A stretch of 64,000 bases of DNA, taken from the NCBI GenBank assembly GCA_002633025.1, contig NMRB01000003.1, forward strand, positions 448,128 to 512,127. The letters run 5' to 3'. The number at the start of each line of letters is the position of its first letter. Within the stretch, counting starts at the first letter, position 1. Made by a program: the position numbers and the translations under genes. Shown here one piece after another: positions 42,559 to 57,730 of this stretch. Below the pieces are notes generated by a model. It made no database searches, was not told where the DNA came from, and saw only the letters and a list, made by a program, of their open reading frames with translations. The DNA comes from Notospermus geniculatus. Lineage: Eukaryota; Nemertea; Pilidiophora; Heteronemertea; Lineidae.

Positions 42559-45500
42559 TTAACCTGTTTATAATGGAAGGCAATGTAGACATTCTTGTCG
42601 TACCTTCGACAAATTTGATTACATCGTCCTCCGTCGTGTCAGCGTTTGGCTTCTTCACAATGAATGCTAGGGGTAACTCTCCGGCATCTTCGCTTGGTTT
42701 TCCCACTACACCCACGTCCAATATACCAGGCATGGTCAGAATGAGCTCTTCTAGCTCTGCTGGTGCTACCTGAAAGTCGATACAGAGATTTTATTTTTGT
42801 TTGGGGAAAGTGAATATAATTTAATTAAGAATTCGGTGCTGCTTTTATTGTTGATGACCTGTACGGGTTGACACGTCGACAAAATCATCAGGCAAAAAGG
42901 ACAGGAGAGGTATACGTTATTGGAGTGAAACGACTTACCTGGAATCCTTTATACTTGATCAGTTCTTTTAGTCGTTCCACAAAAAAGAAGTAACCGTCGT
43001 CATCATAGTAGCCTATGTCACCTTTAAGGAATATAATACGATAGATTAGAAAGGAATGGTGCGAATAAAGGAACCAAAATGAGTTAAGAAAGCGTCGAGT
43101 GTCGTGAAATGTTGAATAAAAATTCTATGCTGAGATGACCTTCCTGCTTATTAGCCCATCATCAGGTTCTCCTTGAATATCAGTAACAAGATACCCACCT
43201 GTTCTGAACCAACCACCTTCTTCTATACAATCCTTCGTGGCCTCTGGATTGTTCAAATACCCTTTCATGATTTGTGGACCTCTGATGCAAAGTTCACCTG
43301 ACTTGTTGGGGCCGAGGGGTTCATTCGTTTCGATATCTCGAATCTATCAAGAAAGTAACCACACAGAAATCATTCCCCTGCTCGAAAGGTAGCCTGGAGA
43401 AGTGAAAATTACATGTACCCACGAACCATAATATTTTGGCTTCATCTGTGTTGAATTTATGAACAAAAACCTGATTTACTACTTGGTTCAGAGAATATTG
43501 TACCAAGCTGTCCTCGTTTCGTTGCTCAGAAGAACGTTTCAAAGTTCAATCGTTTTGCGTCGTTGCAAGTCTTAGAATCTACTTTGCTATGCAAGTAGCA
43601 CATCATCGAAGACTTGTGCAACGACCAGTTTTAAAATATGAGCATGATTCTTTCCTGCCTTCAGATGGACTCTTTCGTTGTCCGGGTGTAGTTTCAAATG
43701 CCCCACAGCGATTGCTCAAAATCCATACCATACGCTCGTAATTTTGCGATTTGAACAACCTGACATTTTGATTAGGATCACCTTTGCCTCTGTTCCAGGA
43801 ATCAAGACCCCAATAGATCCTCGTTTAAGGATGGGGTCCGTTGTTGTTGGGCATAACGTTGCTACTGGGCTGGTCTCCGTTAGGCCATACCCCTGCCTTA
43901 ATATCACACCAAGTCTTTGCCTGATCGTATCTTCTGTTTCTGGTCCCATTGCTGCAGCACCACAGAAAATCTCTCTTACACTGCTGTGATCAATACTGTC
44001 AACCAAGGAATGCTTGGCAAGGAGAAGGCCAATAGGAGGCACGATATGTAGTATGGTTGCCTGTTGATAGAAAGGAAAAATTTCGTAATAATGTTTAAAT
44101 GAACGTTTTTTTCACGTTTTTTCGATTGTTTGGTGCTAAAGTCGTCATTCGCAAATGAACAGGCTTACCGCATTTGCAATAAGGCAACCCGCTGATCAAT
44201 CGATAAACACTTACTTTATATTTTTCGATGGAACGAATGAACAATTCAGCTTCGAATGACGGAAAAGTGACGACTTTTGCACCCACGAGGAATACGTAAC
44301 CAAGGAACATCACCATGCCATAAATGTGGAAAAAAGGCATGAATGCCAAGTAGCAGTCATCCGTGGTGTGGTCAACTAATGTTTTCTCTGACCTATCAGA
44401 GGGATAAAAAATTAAAAGTTGTTTAAATTTTCTTTCAAATTGACCCACACGGGACTATGGTTCTGATATTGGATAAATAGTCTGCATGAAAATTATGTAA
44501 AGCGGCGTAGGATAAAGGGTGGCATTCTGGTGTACAGATTTTGTTGACTAAACCTGGTCCATGTTGTAAACCTCTGCTGATGAAACGAAGGTAGGCCGAC
44601 CATTTGTTATTTTCACCTTGAAATCATAAACAGCATCACCTAAGACATTAGCACATCGCGTCTCCTCGAATTCAGCACCCTAGCACCCTCCCAAACATGC
44701 CCAAGGCCACACTGATTGAAAGCCTCAAGGTACTGGTACAGCGACATCAACTCACAATACTTGGGCCACATTCGATACAAAGTTGTTATGTGTTATCATA
44801 ACGCCCTTCGGTAGTCCAGTCGTGCCGCTGGAATAAGGTAACACAACGACGTCATCGGGGTCATAGGTCAACTCATCAGGAAACAAACCACCATCATCCT
44901 GGAGAAGGTCACTGAACGGTCTAAAGCCACGTGGAGGGTTGTCCCCGATCACATATATTGCCTTAAATGAAAGAAATGTATATACTTATAAATGTACATG
45001 CATGACATTTTTCGCTAAGAATCGTGTTCGCATTCTGCGATTGTTGTCTATCTTCGAGGTCACGCAGCAACATTCAGGCGCAGCCAACTCTCCTATATAA
45101 CAGTAAAATGGAGGACTCTGCTAAGTTGACCATATACTCCCGGCATATAATTCCTCCAAGGTTGACCAATGACGTGCAGATTATAGGACATATCTGTTGT
45201 CGTCGGCCGCCGGCCAGCCCCCCCCAAAAGGCGCTCAGAAAAAAGTTTGATCATTGCCATCAATTTCACAATTTAGGCGTACGTACATGTAGCTGACTGT
45301 TCAGAAGTGCAGGCAACAATTTTGGCGGATGCTCTGTGAACGGGCAGCTGACCTTCGCTCAGACGTCTAACTCAGATTCGTTACATTCGGTGGTAAAGCA
45401 GGCAGTAAATGAAACAAGTCGCCCAAGGGCGATGCGCTCAGCTGACATGTGAATGTGATTGATGAAGCAGTTCTCCAGTTATGGAACAGAATGCCCCATT

Positions 45501-46462
45501 CATGATCGCCACCTGTCATTTATTATACTTATAGGCGTACTATGCTACTACTGGAAGTTGGAGCACAACCAAAAATCGATAGGCCTAGGATGCATGATCT
45601 GACACGCCTACGCATGGGAATATGAAGCTAATGACCAAGCCGTTCTCAAGTTACATGTATGGAGCAGAGCACAAAGTCCAAGACGGTCACCAGTAGTTGG
45701 CCATATTGCCTCGTTTGAGTCCTTGAGTTGGTAAAGAAGTTCCCCTGAAAAAAATAGCATTCGATTTAGCAGGGTAGCTGGGCTAAGTGTGCAAGTCCGC
45801 TTCCATTTGTACTCATCGACTAGTATGTGTAGGCCCTGCATGTATATCTACAGTAAAAAATCCACTAGCCTATTTCCAATGAAGCCAATGATTGCCAATG
45901 AAGCTTCAAGTAGGGAATGTCACTCTCCATGTAGCCTATTAGTACATGTGAAGTACATGTAAGTGTATGTTTAGTTATTGTAATGTACATTGCTCGATAC
46001 GCAACTTATACAATCATATACTTTGGTGATGTGACCCTTACTCGAGGTAAAGCCGGAATTCGATGTAGTTGCGACACATCCGATGCCAGTAACTCCAAGA
46101 AAGGCAAACATATACTCCGGACAGTTTGTGCTGTGGATGCAAACAACGTCCCCCTTCTTTAGCCCTGACTTCAGCAAAGCGCTGCCCACACTCTTCACGT
46201 ATTTCTTTACTTCTTGGTAGGTGTAGGACCGTCCGGTCACACTGTCAATCTGTACTTAGAATCACGAGACGTGCGGTGTTTGATCATGAAGACGTTACCC
46301 AGCTGTCCACATGGATGCACCATGTGAAAATCGATTTGTTTATACATACATGTTTCTGTATCAAGCCCACTTTCCATATACAATTTCCAGGTGAACATGA
46401 TTATGTAAAGAGTTAAATACATGTAACGCATATATATTACATGTACGAATTATTCATAACAA

Positions 46463-46601
46463 GGGCCGTATGCACCAAGAAGAAGATTATCTTGAACCCA
46501 GCCACAACTTTTCCATTGTCATCGTGCTCTGGCAAACCTCAACAATTGAAAACCTGTGGCTCAATCTGGTTCAAGATAATCTTCGTTGCTGCATATGGCC
46601 C
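46463..46601. mobile_element. 139 bp MITE
   Basis: GGGCCGTATGCACCAAG and GCATATGGCCC ends, with a longer inner match around AAGATTATCTTGAACC. Confidence 0.65.
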
Positions 46602-46639
46602 AAATGCTAAAGGGATTTCATCTAATTTCATGGCAGACA

Positions 46640-46815
46640 GGTGTTATATCTGCCAGTGTTTCTGTGGGTGAGTGTGTCCCCCTTATTGTTTGGGAAACGC
46701 TGGCAGATAGATCGACATGTTTCTCTGTGTGTCCCCTATTGTTGAGTCGCTGCTTATTCCGTCAGACAGCAGGCGGGGAACACTCACAGATGGGAACACT
46801 GGCAGATGTTACACC
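46640..46815. repeat. inverted repeat with CTGCCAGTGTT arms
   Basis: About 36 bp arms (GGTGTTATATCTGCCAGTGT on the left) pair imperfectly across about 100 bp. Confidence 0.6.
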
Positions 46816-47103
46816 GGCCAATTCACGTGGTTAATTCATCCGAGTCGGTGGAAAGCACGCTTCTATCCTTCAGTCGGTAAATTACTTACGACGGCTGTGT
46901 TCTGGGGCCACAGATCAATGTTTTTCATGACGAACTGAGACAGTGGTACTTTGGGTATTTCCGCGGTAGGAAAAGGGCTCTTAACGATACTCATCCATCT
47001 TACCGACTGCTGAAGTGGTCTACCCGATGGTAAATAGGACCCTGAAAGACCGTCAGTAATGAGGGAAAAGTTGTGAATCTTTGTGAGGGCGGTACGCCTA
47101 GAN

Positions 47104-47427
47104 GAATTTAACCCGGATCCATTGAATTTTCTGTCCACACCTACTATTCGTCTTACGATATTGAACGCTGGCCATGCTATTTATAGACACACCACCCATT
47201 CAATTTTAGCAGACCGACACCAGTAAACGTTTTAGCCCAGCATTTTTCTGTCCACACCTTTGAAATTGCCGGGCTAAAGTATAATCCGGATCAGACCCGC
47301 CGAGCGAAAGCGGGCTAAATTAGTCCGGCAATTTTTAATCCGGATCCGATTTTCATAGGTGTAAACGCAAAAAAGGCGGGTCAGAGCCGGGTCAGGTCCG
47401 GCAATTTCCTCAGGTGTAAACACGGCT
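47104..47427. repeat. partial copy of the AGCCGTGTTTACACC element
   Basis: Identical or nearly so to 47484-47807 minus the left end. It starts immediately after the N at 47103, so it may be an unmerged overlap. Confidence 0.85.
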
Positions 47428-47439
47428 TATGTCGACAAA

Positions 47440-47804
47440 AGCCGTGTTTACACCTATGCAATTTTTCCAGGCCCGGGTTCGAATTTAACCCGGATCCATT
47501 GAATTTTCTGTCCACACCTACTATTCGTCTTACGATATTGAACGCTGGCCATGCTATTTATAGACACACCACCCATTCAATTTTAGCAGACCGACACCAG
47601 TAAACGTTTTAGCCCAGCATTTTTCTGTCCACACCTTTGAAATTGCCGGGCTAAAGTATAATCCGGATCAGACCCGCCGAGCGAAAGCGGGCTAAATTAG
47701 TCCGGCAATTTTTAATCCGGATCCGATTTTCATAGGTGTAAACGCAAAAAAGGCGGGTCAGAGCCGGGTCAGGTCCGGCAATTTCCTCAGGTGTAAACAC
47801 GGCT
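47440..47804. mobile_element. 365 bp element with AGCCGTGTTTACACC ends
   Basis: AGCCGTGTTTACACCT and AGGTGTAAACACGGCT terminal repeats, with internal CCCGGATCC and AATCCGGATC words. The partial twin precedes it. Confidence 0.8.
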
Positions 47805-47915
47805 ATTGATTTCTTTTGATTTTAAGTGACGTTGTGATTAGGTCACGTGGTCACCTTAGGCCACGTGGAACGTAAAGCGAATTTCATTGGCTGTCTTCAG
47901 GATACAGTTGTCAAC

Positions 47916-48052
47916 TAGTCGCTGAAGTTGAACATGTGCGACTTTCAGGATCTGGATATTTTTAGTTTGCAACTAGTTGGCAACTAGTTACTCTCTGACG
48001 CCCGAGAGCTTATGTCACCTAGTAGTTGTGACTAATTAGTTCCAACTACGCG
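47916..48052. repeat. partial relative of the 10832-11188 element
   Basis: The reverse complement matches about 10880-11010 (shared words GCCCGAGAGCTTATGTCACC and TTTCAGGATCTGGATA). Terminal repeats are missing. Confidence 0.65.
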
Positions 48053-48524
48053 TACAATTTTTTTCAAAACTCGCCTATGGGAGGAGCCAGATATGCACAC
48101 TAATTATGAAGCAACCAGGTCATTCGAACAGCCAATAGATAACAAGTAGGTCGCGAATAATTGATCAAATGTGGACCATGTAAACAAAGCACATGGCTGA
48201 TCTAGGCTGTAAACAAACCAGAGTATAAGGGGTTGTATTTTGGCTTAAATAAGCCCTTTTCTGTTTTTAAGAAAAACTTGGTTCAACTGAGTCTGGAACA
48301 GCCTATAGTAAAATATTCAAAGCGTGCCCTGGGTGGCAACATCCAGGAAGTGAAATAAGCAAACCAGAGCAGAAGTGCCATATGTTTGAAATGTTATCTT
48401 TTTTTAATGGATTCTTCAAGTGTTTAGACTGCAAGTTAATTACCAGTTGACAGATCTGTGACCTGTCTCAGAAGTCAGAAACATTCTCCAATGAAGGGGT
48501 GCATGTGGGTAGTTTCACAAAACC

Positions 48525-49415
48525 ATGCCATTCTCCAAGGTTGCCAACAAGGTTTATACTGACTTTCAAGTCATATTACTTCCAACAACAGCAGCATCAA
48601 CAGCAATTAAAATGAGTCGTCAAACTGAGGCAAGTGCAGCAATTTCCAACATTATAAAATCAGGAAGGGCCTTAAAAAGTCATGGGAGACAAGTTGTGTA
48701 TAATGTGTCCGAGTTCATGAGAGAAGAAGCAGAGATGCAGAATATTAAACTTCCCCTGAAACATTGGTTAAAACGTTCAGCTTTGGCAACAGGAATCGGA
48801 GAAAGGACTATTCAGAGCATAAGGGCTGATGTAAAAAAGGGTGGGAAACTGGATACGCCTGGAAAGAACCCTAAACGGTCCCGTCCAGTGACTGATCTCG
48901 ATGACATGGACAAATGTGTTCTCAGACGTTTGGTTAATGGACTGTATGTAAAGAAAGAGATTCCGACCTTGGAAAAAATTTTGGAAACAGCCAAAAAAGA
49001 AATGGGATTCAAGGGCAGCTTGTCATCACTGCGAAAAATCCTTCATCAGCTGGAATTCAAATATGTAAAGTCAACATCTCTCAATAGGAAGTTCTTGATG
49101 GAAAGGGATGACATTGTGGCATGGCGTGCACGATACCTGAGAAGGCGGCGCAAAAATAGGCAGAGTGAAAACCCCAAACCACCAAATTGGCAAGACGAGA
49201 CCTGGCTGAATGCGCACCATACAGTTTCCAAACACTGGCAGTTGGAAGCACAAAAGGCAAAAGACTGTGTTGGAATGAAACTTCCGACTGGAAAAGGGGG
49301 TAGGCTGATCATCAGCCATGCTGGTGGCCATAATGGATTTATACCCAATGGATTGCTACTGTTCAAGGCCAAATCCAAGACAGGGGACTACCATGACGAG
49401 ATGAATGCTGCCATC
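48525..49415 (+). pseudogene. truncated DDE transposase
   Basis: An open frame (start at 48525 or, more likely, MSRQTEAS at 48612) with an N-terminal helix-turn-helix-like region (LATGIGERTIQSIRADVKKG), a basic linker, and WQDETWLNAHHT, which holds the first catalytic Asp. This is followed by GKGGRLIISHAGGHNGF and KTGDYHDEMNA. This layout is that of Tc1/mariner-IS630-like DDE transposases. The frame then runs straight into 4CL-like sequence at 49416, so the second and third catalytic acidic residues are gone. Reading continues for 12 irrelevant codons to a stop. It is a dead element, probably truncated by the rearrangement that also cut 4CL copy 2. Confidence 0.75.
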
Positions 49416-51427
<2,012 letters not shown>

Positions 51428-54000
51428 TTACCGTCACGTACACGTACTATTCTGCAGAACGTCGGCACAGCACAGGACGGAGATGTTACCGTGGATAGAC
51501 GCCTGTCTGTCAGCAAGAACTAAGGCAGAATGACCTGTCTTTTGTATACGGTCGCACCGTCCTCATTCATAGAAACAGGTTATGAATGATAATGGCGTAG
51601 CAAGGATTTAGCAGTGTCCTATTAACCGCGATCAGGTCCTATATTTCAGGCTTCATTGTAGCCTACACACACGTGGTAAATAATGCGTAGGAAATAGGTC
51701 AACTAGGCCTATTTGAAAGATTTGATACCCAATTTATTATAAGTTTATCTGATTGACAGCTATGCCGATAAGGTGCCTCTCAACGTCAGTTTTTGTGCAC
51801 AAGACATGCAAGATGGTGGCTCTCTATCCGAAGAAAACTATGGGCAGTTGTTATGTCATTTATCAGTGGCAGGGAGTTTGGATGGATGTGGTATTACAAT
51901 CACTAGGCACTACTAAAGCTACGAAAAACTTCCGGGTGAAGATTTCCCACGCCACGTCATTTCATATTCTATCTGGAATTGTTCTGTTCCATGTTGCAAC
52001 ATCAACGGCACCGGGTAGCTTGGTTAGACGTAGGCTGCCTTCGTATCATGGGACGAGATACAAGTCAATATTTGGGGAATGGCCGATTTCTCACATTTAT
52101 TATGTAACATTTGTTTTTTATGTAACATTTGTTTTGTCTGTGGGTGAGGAAGGTGTTTGTCAATCACGACCATCGCCCATCTTTTTTACCGATGTAGTAG
52201 AAAAGTATAGTTAGTATGTCAATGAATGTCTGCTTTTCACCTGATATAGCACATGTTAATGTTGATATCTTGTGAACGTTTGGTCATGGCTATTGCTGTA
52301 ATATCTGTTTTATCGTCGGGTCAATCATCAGTCCTGTTCTTTGAATCTCTCACGAAGCACTCGCCGTAGAATTTTCCCACTCGGTGATTTGGGGATCGCA
52401 TCGACCATGATTACTCCACCTCGTAGGCGTTTGCTTGAAACAACTCGCTCTGGAAATAAAACGCGTTGATATTTTTCTGTAAATCTTAATGAGTGTCAGT
52501 CCTATGACAAAGCAGGACAACGGGAAGGTAAGTACAAGGATGAGTAGGGGTAAGTTAAGTAGGCCTAGTCGCTGTGAGAGCTAAAGTAGAGCAGTATGAA
52601 GTAGAGCCTTCACCAGCATGAATTTGCATGATGCAAGAGTTATTCCAAATTAACCTGTTTATAATGGAAAGCAAGTTAGACATTCTTGTCTTACCTTCGA
52701 CAAATTTTATTACATCGTCCTCCGTCGTGTCAGCGTTTGGCTTCTTCACAATGAATGCTAGGGGTAACTCTCCGGCGTCTTCGCTTGGTTTTCCCACCAC
52801 ACCCACGTCCAATATACCAGGCATGGTCAGAATGAGATCTTCTAGCTCTGCTGGCGGTACCTAAAGTCGATAGAGACGTTGTATTTTTGTCTGGGGGAAA
52901 GTAAATATGATTTGCTTCAGAGCTGGACTGGATGCTTTTAGGGCTTAAGGAGTTGACATAGGTAAGGACAAAGTCATCAGATAAAAATGAGATGAAAGGC
53001 ATACGTTATTGGAGTGAAACGACCTACCTGGAATCCTTTGTACTTGATTAGTTCTTTCAGTCGTTCCACAAAAAAGAAGTAACCGTCGTCATCATAGTAG
53101 CCAATGTCACCTATGGAATATGTACATGTGCACGTATATGATAGATTAATACGCAAGACTTTGTTTCTTGTGTAGAAAGGAATGCCACGAAGTAAGGAAT
53201 CAAAATAAGGTAACCAGACCACGTGTCTACAGTATGAAGAAAGGGTGGATTTTCATAAAAAAATATGCACAATAATTTCTGCTTAATGCTACTACATGAT
53301 TTCATCAGGTTCTGTTTGAATATCATCAACAAGATACCCACCTGTTCTGAACCAACCACCTGCTTCTATACAATTCTTCGTGGCCTCTGGATTGTTCAAA
53401 TACCCTTTCATGATTTGTGGACCTCTGATGCAAAGTTCACCTGACTTGTTGGGGCCGAGCGGTTCATTCGTTTCGATATCTCGAATCTATCAAGAAAATA
53501 ACCACAGAGAAATCAATCTCCTGCTCGAAAGGTAGCCTGGAGAAGTGAAAATTACCCAAGGAACCATATTTTGTTTTCATCTGCGTTGAGTTTAAAGGAG
53601 TTAGACGCCGAAGTTGTAAACAAGCTGGTTTGTTTACAAATATGGTCGGCAAACTAGTTTTATTCCTTCGTGCAGGTGGTCCATACCCCTGCCTTAATAT
53701 CACACCAAGTCTTTGCCTGATCGTATCCTCTGTTTCTGGTCCCATTGCTGCAGCACCACAGAAAATCTCTCTTACACTGCTGTGATCAATACTGTCAACC
53801 AAGGAATGCTTGGCAAGGAGAAGGCCAATAGGAGGCACGGTATGTAGTAAGGTTGCCTGTTGATAGAAAGGAAAAATTTCCGTAATAATGTTTAAGTGGA
53901 TGTTTTTTCATGTAAGTCGTCACCCGCAAATGAACAGGGTAAGTCTACAGCATTTGCGATATGCTACAAGAAGGCAACCTAATGCTCAATCGCTAAACAC

Positions 54001-54156
54001 TAAGGCCCGGTTGCACCAGTCATACTTAAGGTCGACCTTGTGCTCAATCTAACCTCAAAGTCGTTCTCAACCTCAAATTGTAATAACAAATCATATTACT
54101 TAGTTGAGGTCAACCTCAAACTTAACTTTCAGCATAGCTGGTGCAACCAGGCCTTA
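54001..54156. mobile_element. MITE with AAGGCCCGGTTGCACCAG arms
   Basis: TAAGGCCCGGTTGCACCAG pairs with CTGGTGCAACCAGGCCTTA. It is absent at the matching place in copy 2 (about 49728) and directly abuts the next MITE. Confidence 0.8.
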
Positions 54157-54281
54157 GGGCCAAATTCATAAAGGGTGTTTAAAACTTAGACGCGTGTTAT
54201 TTCGTCAAATGCATGGTAAGTGTGTGCATTTAGTGAAGTTACACGCGTCTAAGTCTTAAACACCCTTTATGAATTTGGCCC
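54157..54281. mobile_element. MITE with CATAAAGGGTGTTTAA arms, copy 2
   Basis: Complete version of the element at 49731-49850, with GGGCCAAATTCATAAAGGG ends on both sides. Confidence 0.85.
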
Positions 54282-54655
54282 TTACTTTATACTTTTCGAT
54301 GGAACGAATGAACAATTCAGCTTCGAATGACGGAAAAGTGACGACTTTTGCTCCCACCAGGAATGCGTAACCAAGGAACATCACCATGCCATACATGTGG
54401 AAGAAAGGCAAGAATGCCAGGTAGCAGTTATCCGTGGTGTAGTTCATTAATGTTTTTTCTGACCTGCCACACGAAATAAAAAGTTAAAAGTTACACGAGT
54501 CACGGTTGTCTTTGAAGATTGACCCACACGGGACCATCGGTTTGTAATTTGAATGCCTGCATAAAAAAGTTGTGAAGCGTGAGAAAAACGAAGCTTGCTG
54601 ATGTACAGATTTTGTTCTACTAGACTTAGCTGTCTATGGATGTAAATGTACGCCA

Positions 54656-54989
54656 CACTGTTAGAAATAACAGAAGATTTCACAGAAAATCTGTGCAGCA
54701 GAGTCCCCAGGACTGGATCTGTAAAATTACAGAGTGATCTGTAAAACTACAGACTTAAATAAATGTTAAGAGAGACTTGACTGGAGGCTGACCAAATTAT
54801 ATTTTCATACTGATCTCAGAAGGCATCAGAATTGGATGTCCAATGGAGTCCAACCAATACAGGAAAACATGAATCATACCATTAAAAAATTATGTAAATT
54901 TACAGAAAGTGCTGGGGACTCTGCTGCAGGCACTTTCTGTAAAATTACTGCAAAATTACTACTGTAAAATTAATAAATTTCTAACAGTG
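54656..54989. mobile_element. 334 bp CACTG-ended element with 2 bp target duplication
   Basis: CACTGTTAGAAAT on the left mirrors ATTTCTAACAGTG on the right; CA flanks both sides (54654-54655 and 54990-54991). The paralogous site in copy 2 (about 50225, TACGCCAGAG) is empty. Subterminal repeats (GCAGAGTCCCC and complement; ACAGAAA words) are present. CACTG termini and a 2 bp duplication recall the CMC (CACTA/Chapaev) group, which is inference. Confidence 0.8.
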
Positions 54990-55176
54990 CAGAGAATCCT
55001 GCTGGCTGCAACGTCATGGTAAGATATTAGCAGATCGCATTTCAAATGAGGGAGGTAGGCCTACGGTAGGCATCTCCGTGAATCAAATTAGGCGTAAAAA
55101 AAGTGCAGGCCTACGAATCAAACATGCCCCACGCTGATTGAAAGCTTGTAGTTACTGGAATAGTGCCACCAACTCA

Positions 55177-55383
<207 letters not shown>

Positions 55384-55466
55384 CTAAAATTAAAAAAAAT
55401 GTTCATAGATGTATGTACACATGGCAGGTACATGTATGTTCATATCGTTACATTCAGTGGCAAATC

Positions 55467-56165
55467 TACGAAAGCCCAGAAGGCTCATTCAAAATTCAAT
55501 ATTGAAACCCCGATTTCAATATTGAACTGCTGACTTCAATATTGAAATCGGATATTTTCAAGTTATAAAAAACATCAAATTTACACTAATGAATGTTACC
55601 AAAACATGAATTAGCGCTGGGTTATAAACAGTGTCTCTCCCTCTTCAGTATCTCAAGAAAGATTTTAATTATATTTAGGAATACAACTTTAACAGACATT
55701 ATTTCAATTTCTTATAAACATGACTTCAATATTGAACACACTATTCAGTATTGAACCACACTATTCAATATTGAATCATACATTTCAATATTGAACTGCG
55801 AATTCAATATTGAAATTCGACTTCAATATTGAATCATACATTTCAATATTGAAGTCAGATTTCAATATTGAATTTGTGGTTCAATACTGAAGTCACGTTA
55901 TAAGAAATTGAATATCCGTTAAAGTTACATTCCTAAATATAATTAAAATCTTTGTTGAGATACTGAAGAGGGAGAGACACTGTTTATAACCCAGCGCTAA
56001 TTCATTTTTTGGTAACTTTCATTTGTGTAAATTTGATGGTTTTTAAAAGTTGAAAATATCCAATTTCAATATTGAAGATCCTATTTCAATATTGAAGTCA
56101 ACAGTTCAATATTGAAATCAGGGTTTCAATATTGAATTTTGAATGAGCCTTCTGGGCTTTCGTAC
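55467..56165. mobile_element. 699 bp palindromic foldback element with TTCAATATTGAA repeats
   Basis: Ends TACGAAAGCCCAGAAGGCTC and complement, with inverted arms of about 330 bp each. It contains 14 exact copies of the 12 bp palindrome TTCAATATTGAA and two one-base variants, clustered at both ends (3 and 4) and in the middle (7 plus 2). CAAATC flanks both sides (55461-55466, 56166-56171), and copy 2 has the empty site GGCAAATCGGAG at about 50690. It lies in an intron of 4CL-like copy 3 and encodes no protein. Confidence 0.9.
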
Positions 56166-57280
56166 AAATCGGAGCACAGTGGCTATCCCACGAACCTTTA
56201 AATTGCCATAACTTTGTGCTGCTTCCTGTGCAGGCTTTAAAGAACTGGTAGATGTGATGAGATATTTGGCGTTTGCGTCCGTGATTTGGTGAAGAAGTTC
56301 CCCTGAAAAAACCCAAAAAAACCCGATTGAGCTTGGCCCTATTAAAATAGTACTGTATGGCTTGCATGCTGTGCTCCATCGTAAAGTGTCGCAGACCATT
56401 TCCATTTCTTCTTTTCCATGTGTTCAATCCATACATATACAGGGAAGAAACCCACTTTTCTATCACAAATTGTCACGATGACCATTAGAAAACTTTAAGT
56501 AGGAAACGTCGACCAAGTAACCCAATGCACAATTTAAGTTGGGTGATATGACTCTTACTCGAGGTATAACCGGAATTCGAAGTCGTCGCAACACATCCGA
56601 TGCCAGTAACTCCGAGAAAGGCAAACACATACTCCGGACAGTTTGTGCTGTGGATACAAACAACGTCCCCCTTCTTTACCCCTGACTTCAGCAAAGCGCT
56701 GCCCACACTCTTCACGTATTTCTTTACTTCTTGGTAGGTGTAGGATCGTCCGGTCACACTGTCAATCTGTAGTTAGAATTACGAAAAGTGTGTTGCCAAG
56801 GTGTTGAATCATGGTGTTTTTTTTGGGGGGGGGGCATAATTCAGCTGCCCAGATGAATTACGTTATTGAGGAACGAAGGTTTACATGTATGTATTGTTCA
56901 AACCCTTTTCTGTCAATTTTTGCATTCGACTTTCACTTACGATGGCTGTGTTCTGCGGCCACAGATCAAAATGTTTCATGATGAACTGACCCAGTGGTGC
57001 TTTGGGTATTTCCGGGGTAGGAAAAGGGCTCTTAACGATACTCATCCATCTTACCGACTGCTGAAGTGGTCTACCCAATGGTAAAAGGGATCCTGAAAGA
57101 TCGTCAAGGGAAAAGTTGAATTTTGTGAGGGCACATCTTCTTTGGTCTTTGCTTTGAGCTTGGCATCTCTGTGACAGAACTGAGCGTAAATAGACGAAGT
57201 CGAGGCCAGTTACTAGCAGAGTAGGACCCATGGGTCCATAGTTTCTGTTTGTAAGTCAAACTGCATCGGATGTTTTCTAT

Positions 57281-57730
57281 ATATCGGGTGTCCCAAAAAA
57301 AGTGAACCGCTTTTTGACAAGTATTTTCTCAGCGACAGATAAACCGAATTCATTGGAATTTTTCACAGAGTAACCTCAGGATATGATATCATCAACAAGT
57401 CTGCAAAATAATATCATCAACAAGTCTGCAAAATATCTAAGAGATCAGTCACACATTGCGCGAGTATTGTCAAATTCAAAACAGCACGTCAAAAAATCCA
57501 ATATCAGAGCTAATGCAATGTGACCTTCATCATGTTCACGCAGGTGTTGACATGCTGTTTTGAATTTGACAATACTCGCATAATTTGCGACCGATCTCCT
57601 AGATATTTTGCAGACTTGTTGATGATACCCTAAGGGTACTCTACGAAAAATTCCAATGAATTCGGTTCATCTGTCGCTGAGAACATACTTGTCAAAAAAA
57701 GCGGTTCACTTTTTTTGGGACACCCGATAT
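57281..57730. mobile_element. 450 bp element with ATATCGGGTGTCCC ends
   Basis: ATATCGGGTGTCCCAAAAAA and complement form the ends; inverted homology continues inward (GTGAACCGCTTTTTGACAAG; CGAATTCATTGGAATTTTTC) for well over 150 bp. TA lies at both boundaries. The GGTGTCCCAAAA terminus is typical of Tc1/mariner-type MITEs. It lies in the first intron of 4CL-like copy 3. Confidence 0.85.

Larger units (their letters stand above)
42265..47006 (-). pseudogene. 4-coumarate-CoA-ligase-like gene, copy 1 (damaged)
   Basis: Ten exon regions from 47006-46890 down to 42386-42265. Family motifs: the phosphate loop [11 protein letters not shown] (exon 44961-44756), PFFHIYGM (about 44392-44216), GYGLTET (44060-43782), GYYDDDGY with KYKGFQ (43021-42939), and [10 protein letters not shown] with the catalytic Lys (42386-42265). 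The enzyme would adenylate a carboxylic acid and pass it to CoA; the substrate is unknown. There is no C-terminal SKL peroxisome signal (it ends KEQD). Two defects are visible. The exon starting at 45744 matches its paralogues only for the first dozen codons (ELLYQLKDSN) and then becomes unrelated sequence. No leader exon is found, because homology ends at the N at 47103. It could still be expressed if the assembly is wrong here. Confidence 0.75.

Noticed and set aside
55467-56165. CRISPR-like array of TTCAATATTGAA
   Set aside because: Repeats are 12 bp palindromes with irregular spacing inside a perfect foldback with target duplications; a mobile element.
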